The position numbers were made by a program, and so were the translations under genes. The notes beneath the pieces were generated by a model that searched no databases, was not told the DNA's origin, and saw only the letters and a list, made by a program, of their open reading frames with translations. A stretch of DNA of 64,000 nucleotides from Peribacillus deserti (GTDB lineage: Bacteria; Bacillota; Bacilli; Bacillales; DSM-1321), in contig NZ_JAFBFI010000002.1 of the NCBI RefSeq assembly GCF_016909175.1, forward strand, positions 395,954 through 459,953, written 5' to 3'. Shown here piece by piece: positions 1-8,081 of the stretch; position 1 is the stretch's first letter; each line of letters starts with the position of its first letter.

Positions 1-432
1 ACTAGTTTTTATTTAAGCTTTAAAAAGTATTGTTTATCATTTTCCCTTTTTAATCCTTCAGTAATTTTTTAATGATCTGGCTGGTATGAATGGTCAATTC
101 TTTTTTGCACCGCAGATTCAATTAGTAAATAAAAAATAAATGATAGTAAAATAATAAAAAATCGTTAGACCATTACTCCCTTGTGGTTGTATACTCCAAA
201 AGAATTCACCTTCTTAATTTCTATTCGATGGCCATTTCCTTTAACTGTTTGCTTCATTTGTTTTATTTCTGAATTTCTATATAAGAATATATTTTAAACA
301 GCGAGCTAGAGTGTCGGTTAGAACAACATCTGCAAATGATTCAATCACTCACTTACAAAGATCTTATAGGCAATTCAATTCTGGTAATGTACGATTATAA
401 CAAACTTACAATATTAACAAAGATGCAAAAGG
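1..432. other. intergenic, no gene seen
   Basis: AT-rich sequence without a convincing open frame on either strand, hairpin or known repeat. It must hold the promoter of the small membrane gene that follows, but I cannot pick a clear -35/-10 pair. Confidence 0.5.
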
Positions 433-444
433 ATGAGTGAACCT

Positions 445-735
445 ATGAAAAGCTTAAAGCATTTCTTTAAGTGGTATTTTAAACGCGGAGCTCATAATGT
501 CAGCGGGCTAATTAGTTTTATATTGATGTTTGGGACGCTCCAGCTGGTTGATTACTCGGTCATTAAAGCTAACCCGCTGCGTCTTATTCTTTTATTCCTC
601 CTGCTGCTGGCTTTATATCAAGTGTCGGATACTTTTTTAGCAAAGAAACTTAAAGAAAAAAATAAAGATATAGGTTTTAGATATTTTCTTCTTACCATCT
701 TTATAATGACTGGATTGAGTACCATCTTGAATTAG
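445..735 (+). CDS. small three-helix membrane protein of unknown function
   Basis: A 96-residue protein that I do not recognise. A basic start (MKSLKHFFKWYFKR) is followed by hydrophobic stretches at about residues 18-38, 44-62 and 77-94, separated by a charged segment (KKLKEKNKD), so it is probably a small integral membrane protein. An in-frame ATG lies 12 bases upstream at 433 but has no ribosome site before it. The sequence AAAAGGATGAG lies before the ATG at 445, which I take as the start. It stands alone and is followed at once by a strong terminator, so it is a single-gene transcript. The function cannot be inferred from the sequence. Confidence 0.6.
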   Translation: MKSLKHFFKWYFKRGAHNVSGLISFILMFGTLQLVDYSVIKANPLRLILLFLLLLALYQVSDTFLAKKLKEKNKDIGFRYFLLTIFIMTGLSTILN

Positions 736-740
736 CAGAT

Positions 741-784
741 AAAAACCGCCCTACCGGTCTGCAGCCAGTAGGGCGGTTTTTATT
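741..784 (+). terminator. Rho-independent terminator
   Basis: Perfect 14-bp arms AAAAACCGCCCTAC and GTAGGGCGGTTTTT around a 13-base loop. The A-run and T-run make it bidirectional. It serves the small membrane gene and could also stop the convergent SRPBCC gene. Confidence 0.9.
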
Positions 785-832
785 ATATTTTATGATGGTA
801 AATGCATGATCAGAAATATTAAATCAAAAAAA

Positions 833-1318
833 TTATTTTTGTAAGCCATTGACAGCATCTCTATACTTTTGATGCCAAAGCTCCCATTCAACTTTTTGGA
901 AATCCAAATAGCTGCCATTCAATACGGCGTTTAATCGCTCCAAACAAACATGCCATCCTGCCAAATCCTTTGAGGTATGATCCACAAGGATGGGGATAAA
1001 TTCCTTTAGTACTAATAAACATCCCTCGGGAGCAGGAAATAACTCAAATCGTACCAGGGTGTCACCCCATTCAAATTCAAGAAGAGAATTGGATTGGCAG
1101 TTTGTAATTTTTAAAATAAACGATGATCCAGTCCCGTCATTCATATTGAATAGAATAACTCCTCCTTTTCGAAGGTCCTTCATTTCCAGATTTGGCATCC
1201 ACTTTTCTAAAGACTCATTTGTTGTTATCGCTGCCCAAACATGATCAGCCGTCTGTGAAAAATGACGTTCAAATCGTGCAACATACTCGTCCTCAAATTT
1301 TTCTATAACTGCAAGCAA
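833..1318 (-). CDS. SRPBCC / AHSA1-type START-like domain protein
   Basis: A 161-residue single-domain protein. The pattern AAITTNESLEKWMPN, then GGVILFNMNDG, then EFEWGDTLVRFEL and a C-terminal amphipathic helix (DLAGWHVCLERLNAVLNG) is that of the SRPBCC superfamily, AHSA1 branch, which forms a hydrophobic ligand cavity. The substrate cannot be told from sequence. I chose the TTG at 1318 because GGAGGAA lies about 8 bases before it. There is no signal peptide, so it is cytoplasmic. It faces the small membrane gene and shares its bidirectional terminator. A second, unrelated SRPBCC gene lies at 39.7 kb. Confidence 0.8.
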   Translation of the reverse strand: MLAVIEKFEDEYVARFERHFSQTADHVWAAITTNESLEKWMPNLEMKDLRKGGVILFNMNDGTGSSFILKITNCQSNSLLEFEWGDTLVRFELFPAPEGCLLVLKEFIPILVDHTSKDLAGWHVCLERLNAVLNGSYLDFQKVEWELWHQKYRDAVNGLQK

Positions 1319-1665
1319 TTGTTATTCCTCCATCTTCAACTATAGTTATAAATCAGCCTTGTTTTCTAATGAAATATGCTAATCTTTCCAGTTTACTAGA
1401 TCATTAAAATTACTCGATTCTCCCCCCCGATTACCATAATAAAGTATTCTTTTCTCGAGAAGATTTTCCTTCTAAAAGGTAAGAGAGATCCTAATTTATT
1501 TGAAATTTCGTTTTAGCAGATTAAAAAACAGTTCTTCTTACTAAGAATGAAACCTACTCATAAATGAGATAGACAAATAGAAAATAAATTTATATACTAT
1601 GTCCTAGTAAGTAAAAAAATATGTATATGTTCCTTAGGAATATAGTTACACAAAGGGGTTAGGCA
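1319..1665. other. intergenic between divergent genes
   Basis: No gene seen. A short inverted repeat TTCCT-T-AGGAA at 1631-1641 lies just before the RsbR-type gene, 25 bases from its start, and could be an operator. No sigma-B type promoter was found here. Confidence 0.4.
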
Positions 1666-2484
1666 GTGAGTTCGGTGGATATTGTTGCTACTTATATATT
1701 GAATCATGCGGAAACTATTAGTAAAGAAATTGTTACTTATAATGTAAATAAAATAGAAATTACCCTGCCCAATGAACTAATTGAAAGGTCAATCGCTATT
1801 AACAGTGAGTTTTTAAAATTTTTAGGGAAGACTCTAATTTCCCCTGATGAAATAGTGGCGGATGAGTTTATTCCGTGGTATAGAAAGTATTTAGAACAAG
1901 AAAATACTCCTATGACCAACATCTCCAGCCTGATAAAGCCTTATGCAGAAACCCGGCAGCAGTTGATCAATATGATAACGAAAATTTCTATTGAACATGG
2001 ACTCTCTACTGAAGATGTTGTTAACATTATTAGCCGGATCAGTTATTTATTAGATTTAAGCATTACGGAGACCATTGTTTCTCGTGAACAAGCAGCGGAA
2101 GAAATAAATAACAATAATCAAAAAGTGATAACTGAATTATCATCACCAGTTGTACCCATTCAGAACGGAATGGCCATTCTGCCTTTAATAGGTGAAATGG
2201 ATCTCGATCGAAGCGAACATATCATGAATAGTGTCATACCCAAAATCAGTCAGATGAAAATTAAATGTCTGATTATCGACTTCTCAGGTATGGCTTCAGT
2301 TGATACAGAGATGGCCAGCCGAATCTTTAATATTTATGATATTCTGAGATTACTTGGGATAAATGCCATGTTTACAGGCATCCGGCCAGATTTAGCCACA
2401 AAGATCATTGGAGCCGGTATAGACTTCTCTTCACTAAATACCTTTGCAACAGTCCAGCAGGCGATACTAAACAATGAATGCTGA
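1666..2484 (+). CDS. RsbR-type STAS domain protein (stressosome paralogue 1)
   Basis: A 272-residue cytoplasmic protein. Residues ~1-150 form a helical N-terminal domain of the RsbR type (non-haem-globin-like sensor fold in the family). Residues ~155-270 are a STAS domain starting ELSSPVVPIQNGMAILPL and containing IIDFSGMASVDTEMASRIF. In RsbR proteins the Thr after Asp in this loop is phosphorylated by the RsbT kinase. A second phospho-Thr of the family falls near the segment DLATKIIGAG, where the paralogue at 51.8 kb has EIAQTAVQLG, so this copy may have lost it. GTG start at 1666 with AAAGGGG upstream. It is monocistronic and has its own terminator. No rsbS, rsbT or rsbU is nearby, so its partner genes are elsewhere. 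Confidence 0.85.
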   Translation: MSSVDIVATYILNHAETISKEIVTYNVNKIEITLPNELIERSIAINSEFLKFLGKTLISPDEIVADEFIPWYRKYLEQENTPMTNISSLIKPYAETRQQLINMITKISIEHGLSTEDVVNIISRISYLLDLSITETIVSREQAAEEINNNNQKVITELSSPVVPIQNGMAILPLIGEMDLDRSEHIMNSVIPKISQMKIKCLIIDFSGMASVDTEMASRIFNIYDILRLLGINAMFTGIRPDLATKIIGAGIDFSSLNTFATVQQAILNNEC

Positions 2485-2496
2485 AGAACTTATAAC

Positions 2497-2528
2497 AAAA
2501 AGGTCAGCCATACACGGCTGACCTTTTT
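2497..2528 (+). terminator. Rho-independent terminator
   Basis: 13-bp arms AAAAAGGTCAGCC / GGCTGACCTTTTT with a 6-base loop, 12 bases after the RsbR-type gene. Bidirectional, so it may also serve the convergent 83-residue gene. Confidence 0.9.
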
Positions 2529-2570
2529 ACTATATACGAGTGCCGTTTGAAAAAATTTTTTTTACTTTAC

Positions 2571-2822
2571 CTAGATCTCATAATAAAAACCTAACGCAAT
2601 TTTAATGACATCTCTAACATCTTCGGACTGATGTTCTGTCATCTCTAATATATCTTTTTTAGTAATTTCCATCTTCGCATCTTTTAGCACAACTCCGTTT
2701 TCGAGCTCTATATCTAAGGTAACAATATGGTCGTCTATGTTCGTCCAAATATTATTTACCGTAAAGCTTTTTATGGCTGCACCTTTTTTTAATTTATTAT
2801 TTTCCATTCTAGACATACTCAT
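2571..2822 (-). CDS. small hypothetical protein, 83 residues
   Basis: Not recognised. The protein (MSMSRMENNKLKKG...) has alternating beta-type stretches (IVTLDIELENGVVLKDAKMEI) followed by a helix (VRDVIKIALGFYYEI), consistent with a small alpha/beta cytoplasmic protein. The reading frame stays open upstream to a GTG at 2831, but that codon overlaps the ribosome site AAAAGGAG at 2838-2831. The ATG at 2822 stands 8 bases after this site and is the start I choose. It is convergent with the RsbR-type gene and shares the terminator region. Confidence 0.6.
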   Translation of the reverse strand: MSMSRMENNKLKKGAAIKSFTVNNIWTNIDDHIVTLDIELENGVVLKDAKMEITKKDILEMTEHQSEDVRDVIKIALGFYYEI

Positions 2823-3106
2823 TATATACACTCCTTTTAACCATACACTCTATGATACTTGGAGCTTCTATAATGTAAATAAGCAGATAGGCCTAAAAAA
2901 AAGAACCTTTTATAAACTCCCTTTTTTTTTGTAAAAAGTAGTACTCAAAAGTACTTATGCATTTCTCCATACTGCTGTGTATTTTTTGAGGCACTTCATA
3001 TTTTCTTCTGTTTTAATTTCGCATCTATTACTTCACCATATAAATTTCGGAATCCCTGAATAATATCAAATCGAATTAAGGTATATTTTTTTTGCTATTG
3101 ATTTCA

Positions 3107-3550
3107 TTATTCGGAAATACGATTAAGGGCTTTGATATATTGATCGGGAGCGACTTCAGTATATTGATAACTGACTGAGCTCTCACTCAATTCTATTGTG
3201 AAATCTTTTCCCATTTTATTGTTCTCATCCTTAAAAAATTGTGCGTGAAATTTATGTCCCTTAGGTTCAGTAACCATAAACTCACCTACTTTTTTTAGTT
3301 GTTTATCGATATTGGTTATTTCGTACATAACTGGAGGTGATCCAGATATCTGGATAAATGAACCTTCACCTAACCACCAGCCTTTTATATCATTCATCGT
3401 AACATCCGAAGGTGTGTTATCCTTATTGTAACTAGCTTTAGCCACAGGATATTGTTTTTGTTCCTGTTCTTCTTTTATTGTCTGCTCTCCGGGAAGACAA
3501 GCAGTTAAACTTAAAATGATTAGTAAGCCTAATAAGATATTTTAAAACAT
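3107..3550 (-). pseudogene. lipoprotein gene with a stop at codon 3
   Basis: Read from the ATG at 3550 the frame is Met-Phe-stop (TAA at 3544-3542)-Asn, followed without further stops by a classic lipoprotein signal, ILLGLLIILSLTAC (lipobox LTAC), a charged linker rich in Glu and Gln, and the 112-residue soluble part (from GTG 3445, ending KALNRISE). One base change, TAA to AAA (Lys), would give a normal lipoprotein start MFKNILLGLL. As it stands the signal peptide cannot be made from a normal start, and the only standard in-frame start is the GTG at 3445, which has no good ribosome site and would give a cytoplasmic protein. The mature domain is not recognised. The change is recent decay or a sequencing error. 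Confidence 0.75.
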
Positions 3551-3865
3551 CACTCTCTCTTCTTTATTTGCTAATCTAATAATTCATCAAGGCTTTACAT
3601 ACCCTCATAGATTTGGAGGGCTGACAGCCAGATATTTATACGCCTTTGTTTTTGGCCGCTTTTTATGTAAACTTTATCCATTGCATTATATTAAATTATT
3701 AAAAATAATTCTCCATTACCCGCGCTTATCCTTCGAGGAAACGAAAAGTATTATTTAATGACATTTGGGTTCAATTCATCTTTCCATTATTTTTTAAAAA
3801 GGGTTATGATAGAAACATAGACATAAGGTACCATTCAGTAAATGAGTATACATCTAGGAGGACCC

Positions 3866-4345
3866 ATGGAAGGTAAAACACATATAGTCGGAGGGATTGC
3901 TGCTGGCGCTCTTTATTTGAAAACAGTCGGCACTGTCCAGCCAGAAGTTCTATTTTTCACCAGTTGTATAGCTGGTGCACTGCTGCCGGATATCTGTTCT
4001 CCCACTTCAACCATCGGCAGAATGATCCCCTTGCTGGATCGCCTGGTTAGTAAGACTTTCGGCCATCGAACCATAACGCATAGTTTATTTATGTTAATTT
4101 TGACCTTTATGGTCTTTAGGTTAACGCATTTGCCGGAAGCTATAGAACTGGGAATATGGATAGGTATGGCGAGCCATTTAGTTCTTGATGCAATCACAGT
4201 GAAAGGGATACAGTTTCTTTGGCCATTAAAAATTCGTGTTGGAATCCCTGTAGGAATTAAAACGGGCGGTACGTTAGAAAAAGGGATTCTCTCCTTGCTA
4301 ACGGTATACATAGCCTATGTAGGATATCAAATTTATTTAAATTGA
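3866..4345 (+). CDS. YdjM-family membrane-bound metal-dependent hydrolase
   Basis: A 159-residue membrane protein of the YdjM / DUF457 family. Family metal-ligand candidates are visible: His6 (KTHIVGG), the PD pair in LLPDICSP (~40-42), His67 and His72 in GHRTITHS, and an Asp in SHLVLDAITVKG. About four hydrophobic segments alternate with these motifs. The E. coli relative is SOS-regulated; no such site was identified here. The ATG at 3866 is preceded by AGGAGG with 5-base spacing, whereas the in-frame ATG at 3842 has no ribosome site. It lies alone, upstream of a region of hairpins. Confidence 0.8.
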   Translation: MEGKTHIVGGIAAGALYLKTVGTVQPEVLFFTSCIAGALLPDICSPTSTIGRMIPLLDRLVSKTFGHRTITHSLFMLILTFMVFRLTHLPEAIELGIWIGMASHLVLDAITVKGIQFLWPLKIRVGIPVGIKTGGTLEKGILSLLTVYIAYVGYQIYLN

Positions 4346-4479
4346 AATTAATAGAATAGCAGTATAGATTATGAAATGAATTTACTCTCAGGATGGGCCT
4401 ATGAACGCAGTACTTTATCCGTTATAGAAAGAATTCTTTTATGAAAAGGCATCGATATTATTTTACAGATTTAGATATA

Positions 4480-4502
4480 ACACCCACTCGCCCGTTGGGT
4501 GT
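4480..4502. terminator. short hairpin after the YdjM-like gene
   Basis: 7-bp arms ACACCCA / TGGGTGT around a 9-base loop, with no T-run on either side. It may be a weak terminator or RNA-stabilising hairpin. Confidence 0.35.
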
Positions 4503-4527
4503 AGATCAAATAAAAATCGAAATTCAT

Positions 4528-4565
4528 ACAAGAGATAAGAGCTGCTGGCAGCTCTTATCTCTTGT
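4528..4565. repeat. 38-bp near-perfect palindrome
   Basis: Two perfect 18-base arms (ACAAGAGATAAGAGCTGC at 4528-4545 and its complement at 4548-4565) separated by only two bases. It lies between the YdjM-like gene and a short convergent gene. The stem is far longer than the other terminators here and lacks an adjacent T-run. It could be a bidirectional terminator, a processing site or a protein site. Confidence 0.8.
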
Positions 4566-4665
4566 AGATCGCCTTTTCCTTTTAGATACGACTTCTTGCA
4601 CCGAAAATCACTTGTAAAAGTTTGTGGTAATCTTTGCCTTGGAATAAGGCTGGCGGATTATACTT

Positions 4666-4809
4666 TTATTTTTCAATCTCTAACCCTTCTCCAGAATCTA
4701 CAGGTCTGTTTATTTCGTTGTCAGAAGATGGTAAAGCCTCTCTCTTGGGATCGGTAAAAAAGGTTCCCAGTTCTTGCTTCAAGCGTTCTTCTGACTTTTC
4801 CTCGTACAT
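4666..4809 (-). CDS. short acidic hypothetical protein, 47 residues
   Basis: ATG at 4809 follows AGGTGG with about 6-base spacing. The product (MYEEKSEERLKQELGTFFTD...) is hydrophilic and rich in Glu, Lys and Ser, with no membrane segment and a likely N-terminal helix. It ends at a TAA at 4668-4666. I do not recognise a family. The ribosome site and the coherent hydrophilic composition support a real gene. Tiny proteins of this kind are common in Bacillaceae, often tied to sporulation, but nothing in the sequence shows that here. Confidence 0.5.
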   Translation of the reverse strand: MYEEKSEERLKQELGTFFTDPKREALPSSDNEINRPVDSGEGLEIEK

Positions 4810-5126
4810 ACGATCACCACCTTTTAATAATCTTAAATGGTTCAGTCATAAAGGGATATAATGCAAATATATAGTCCCTTATTTCCTATACCAATACCCT
4901 TTAGCTGTAAAACAACTTTTTACAATTTAAAACTTGTTAAAATATGGAAGGGGTATCAGTAAAACGCAATCACTATCATTATTTGTCCATTAATCATCCC
5001 TCCCACCTTTCCATTTAAAATATCCTTTAAAAGTTACTGGCAGATTCCAGATTTCTCATTATAGAAGAATGAATAAAAAAAAGGCACTCTGGAAAACTAA
5101 GCCAAATCGCTTACAAATATCAAAGG
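4810..5126. other. intergenic before the germination operon
   Basis: Holds the divergent promoters of the 47-residue gene and the ger operon. A sequence CATTATA lies at about 5057 and resembles a sigma-G -10 element, but no acceptable sigma-G -35 element was found at the right distance. Confidence 0.3.
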
Positions 5127-5390
5127 ATGACACACTGCATGTTAACTTTTTCATTCCTGCTCGTCATTTTCCTACTAACTATTTTATTAGCTGTGTTTGA
5201 CATGATGATACTAGATTTTTCGATATGGGAAGCTTTGATAAACTTGTATTTTCCTGAAGTAGCCACCGGCAGAAGCTTTGTGTATACAGGTGTATTTTTC
5301 GGCTTTGTCATATGCATAGTCGGGGATTTTCGTTTATATAAGAAGAAAAAATTAAAGAAGAATCACGCTGAAAGGGACGGATCTCCTTGA
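5127..5390 (+). CDS. germinant-receptor D-type small membrane subunit
   Basis: An 87-residue protein with two membrane helices (residues ~7-27 and ~50-68) and a lysine-rich tail (LYKKKKLKKNHAERD). Small two-helix proteins encoded with GerA-type operons are the D subunits, which modulate the response of the receptor. Position, size and topology fit; the sequence family was not confirmed. It is the first gene of the operon and its stop codon overlaps the start of the gerB-type gene. The ATG at 5127 is crowded by the upstream AAAGG, so the ATG at 5139 is an alternative start. It should act in the inner spore membrane and be expressed in the forespore. Confidence 0.65.
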   Translation: MTHCMLTFSFLLVIFLLTILLAVFDMMILDFSIWEALINLYFPEVATGRSFVYTGVFFGFVICIVGDFRLYKKKKLKKNHAERDGSP

Positions 5391-6496
5391 TGCCAAAAGA
5401 AAATCTTTCTCTAATTCAGCTGCTTACGCTTACTATCAATTTCCTAATAGGCAGCTCTATAGTAGTTGGTGTGGGCCTGCAAGCTAAAAATGATGCATGG
5501 ATCGCATTAGCAGCAGGAACAATGGCTGGTTTCGCTATAGTATGGTTTTATCATAAAATTTCAGACCTTGTGCCTGAAAAGAACATATACCAAATTTTCG
5601 AATATGTTTACGGGAAAAAAATAACGATTTTACTCTCTTTGTTGTATGTTACCTATTTTGTATATTTAGCCAGCCGCGTGGTAAGAGATTTTATAGAATT
5701 AATTTCAGCTTCTATCATGCCGCATACACCCATAGAATTTATTTCTTTAACCTTGATGTTATTGATGGGTTATATCATTTATTTAGGTATTGAGGTACTA
5801 GCAAGGATTACTGAAATATTTACTCCTTATATTTTAGGATTTTTTGTACTTTTAGGCATTTTCCTCATTGCCAGCGGGACAATTGATATCCAGAATATTA
5901 AACCTGTATTAAGTGGAGGGGTTTTTCCAGTTGCAAAAGTGGTCTTTCCAAGCATAATCACCTTCCCCTTTGGTGAGTTGATTGCATTTTTGATCATTTT
6001 CCCTGCCATAACTAAAAGAAATCATTCATTGAAATTTTCTCTCATTGGCGTGGGCATTGCGGGAGGTCTGCTGACCTTATCTTCTTTGTTAACCATTACC
6101 ACTCTTGGTACAGATATCACTCAGAGGTCGGCTTTCCCATTGCTTTCTGTTGCTAGATTAGTATCTGTCGGCGAATTCATCGAAAGAATGGATTCTGTTG
6201 TGGTTTTTATTATGATGCTTGGCATTTTAATTAAAGGGGCTGTTTTTCTTTTTAGCGCCACAAAGGGATTAGAGCATATTTTTAATCTTCCATATAGATA
6301 TTTTGCAGTTCCCCTTGCCATGATTGTCTCTCTTTTTTCAATATTAGTATCTGTAAATTTTGCAGATCATGTGGAAGAAGGATTAACGCTGGTTCCAAAA
6401 TTCCTGCACCTTCCCTTTCAGTTTGGGGTTCCAGGCATAACCATGGTGATTATACTATGGAAAAAACGGAAGCAAATCAAGAAGAGAAAAAGGTGA
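5390..6496 (+). CDS. GerB-family germinant receptor permease-like subunit
   Basis: A 368-residue integral membrane protein with about ten hydrophobic helices, of the spore-germination GerB family (amino acid permease-like, APC superfamily). The start SLIQLLTLTINFLIGSS, the segment SGGVFPVAKVVFPSIITFPF and the end GVPGITMVIILWKKRKQ are typical. The B subunit is held to bind the germinant. The start lies within TTGATG: I prefer the ATG at 5390, which shares its A with the TGA of the D gene, although a TTG at 5387 is possible. It is followed 5 bases later by the gerA-type gene. Confidence 0.92.
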   Translation: MPKENLSLIQLLTLTINFLIGSSIVVGVGLQAKNDAWIALAAGTMAGFAIVWFYHKISDLVPEKNIYQIFEYVYGKKITILLSLLYVTYFVYLASRVVRDFIELISASIMPHTPIEFISLTLMLLMGYIIYLGIEVLARITEIFTPYILGFFVLLGIFLIASGTIDIQNIKPVLSGGVFPVAKVVFPSIITFPFGELIAFLIIFPAITKRNHSLKFSLIGVGIAGGLLTLSSLLTITTLGTDITQRSAFPLLSVARLVSVGEFIERMDSVVVFIMMLGILIKGAVFLFSATKGLEHIFNLPYRYFAVPLAMIVSLFSILVSVNFADHVEEGLTLVPKFLHLPFQFGVPGITMVIILWKKRKQIKKRKR

Positions 6497-6500
6497 AAAA

Positions 6501-8081
6501 ATGCCATTTCGTATGTTCAGAAAAGAAAATACTGGATCTAACATGGAAAAGCTAAACGGCCCAGCAAATGAAAACATCATGACATACAATCTGCCTGAAC
6601 TTAAAGAAGTAATTAAGTACGAATTTGCCAATACAGCTGACCTTAAGGTTGTCCATATTCAAGTAAAAGCAGCAGAAATGGCTCTTTTCTATTTAGAAAG
6701 CATGGTGGATATAAAGTCACTTAAGGAAATGACAGCGAAGATGATGGAAGATTCATCAGAGACCTCTACCAAGTTGGAAGATTCTAGTGACTTAAAACTC
6801 TTCTTCAGTAACTCGTTCGGCTTAACTAAGATTGAAAGCATGCAATCAAAAGACAACTTAATTCAAGCCTTAGTCAGGGGATCTTTAGTTATTGCTGCAG
6901 AAGGCATTGACATAATGTCACTTCCCTTGCCCAATACTGAAAAAAGAAGCATCGAAGAACCCACCAGTGAGCGGGTTATTAGAGGACCAAAGGATGGATT
7001 TACAGAATCATTAGCTACGAATGTAAGCCTGATTAGAAGAAGAATTCTGAATCCTAAATTGTGCTTTGAAGAATTCACATTAGGTGAAAACACCGGGACA
7101 TTAACATATATAGGGTACATAAATGGCCTTGCAAATGAAGACATCGTTAAGGAAGTAAAGGACCGGATCAAAAGGATTAAAACCGATAGTGTACTGGGCT
7201 CAGGAAACATTGAAGAGTTAATAGCAGATAAAACGGCTACTTTGTTCCCACTTGCTTTGAATACTGAACGTCCAGATAGGGTGGCCGCAAAGCTGCTGGA
7301 AGGAAAAATAGTCATCATTGTGGATGGCACCCCTTTTTCATTGCTGGTGCCTGCTGTGTTTAATGACTTTTTCCAGGCTGCTGAAGACTATTACCAGCCG
7401 TATTTCATGGCTTCTTTTCTAAGATTCATCCGGTATTTATGCTTCATGATCGGACTATTAATTCCTTCTTTTTATGTTGCTGCCATTACGTATCACCATG
7501 AATTGATTCCTACTCAGTTCTTGCTGGCCTTAATTTCACAAAGAGACGGAATCCCATTTCCTGCTATGGTTGAAGTTCTTATTATGGAAGTCACATTTGA
7601 AATATTACGCGAGGCTGCAATCCGGACACCTAAGCATATCGGACAGATGGTATCCATTGTAGGTGCGCTCGTAATTGGTCAGGCAGCTGCCGAATCAGGC
7701 ATCATTTCAAATGTAATGATTATTATCGTTTCGATCACTGCTATTACTAATTTTGTTTCTCCCATCTACACGTTCGGAGCTGCTTCAAGACTTTTGCGAT
7801 TTCTTTTAATCTTTGCAGCTTCTATTCTTGGGCTTTACGGCATCCTTCTCGTAATGATTCTAATTGTAGCCCATTTATGCTCATTGCGTTCTTTTGGTAT
7901 TCCTTATCTGTCCCCTGTAGCTCCATTTATACTAGAAGACCAAAACGATGTTTTTTTCCGGTTTCCTTTTTGGGCTAAAAAAAACAACCCTCTTTATTTA
8001 TATACGAACGAAGAAATGCAGGCTGCTTCTCCTGATTCGCCTTCCCCGCCGACGATGACGCAAGGGAGAGAGAAGCAATGA
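6501..8081 (+). CDS. GerA-family germinant receptor subunit
   Basis: A 526-residue protein with a large hydrophilic N-terminal region (~1-290, including SFGLTKIESMQ, RGSLVIAAEGID and RGPKDGFTESL), a membrane region of about five helices (~300-480), and a Ser/Pro-rich cytoplasmic tail (AASPDSPSPPT). This is the layout of GerA-type A subunits, which form oligomeric membrane channels that release ions when a nutrient is sensed. ATG at 6501 with AGGTGAAAAA upstream. The last four bases ATGA are shared with the gerC-type gene, so the two are translationally coupled. Confidence 0.95.
   Translation: MPFRMFRKENTGSNMEKLNGPANENIMTYNLPELKEVIKYEFANTADLKVVHIQVKAAEMALFYLESMVDIKSLKEMTAKMMEDSSETSTKLEDSSDLKLFFSNSFGLTKIESMQSKDNLIQALVRGSLVIAAEGIDIMSLPLPNTEKRSIEEPTSERVIRGPKDGFTESLATNVSLIRRRILNPKLCFEEFTLGENTGTLTYIGYINGLANEDIVKEVKDRIKRIKTDSVLGSGNIEELIADKTATLFPLALNTERPDRVAAKLLEGKIVIIVDGTPFSLLVPAVFNDFFQAAEDYYQPYFMASFLRFIRYLCFMIGLLIPSFYVAAITYHHELIPTQFLLALISQRDGIPFPAMVEVLIMEVTFEILREAAIRTPKHIGQMVSIVGALVIGQAAAESGIISNVMIIIVSITAITNFVSPIYTFGAASRLLRFLLIFAASILGLYGILLVMILIVAHLCSLRSFGIPYLSPVAPFILEDQNDVFFRFPFWAKKNNPLYLYTNEEMQAASPDSPSPPTMTQGREKQ

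Noticed and set aside
5040..5126. Sigma-G promoter of the ger operon
   Set aside because: A CATTATA -10-like word exists but no -35 match at 16-18 bases.
6863..7330. 155-codon minus-strand frame
   Set aside because: Antisense to the gerA-type gene, Ser-rich mirrored composition, no ribosome site.
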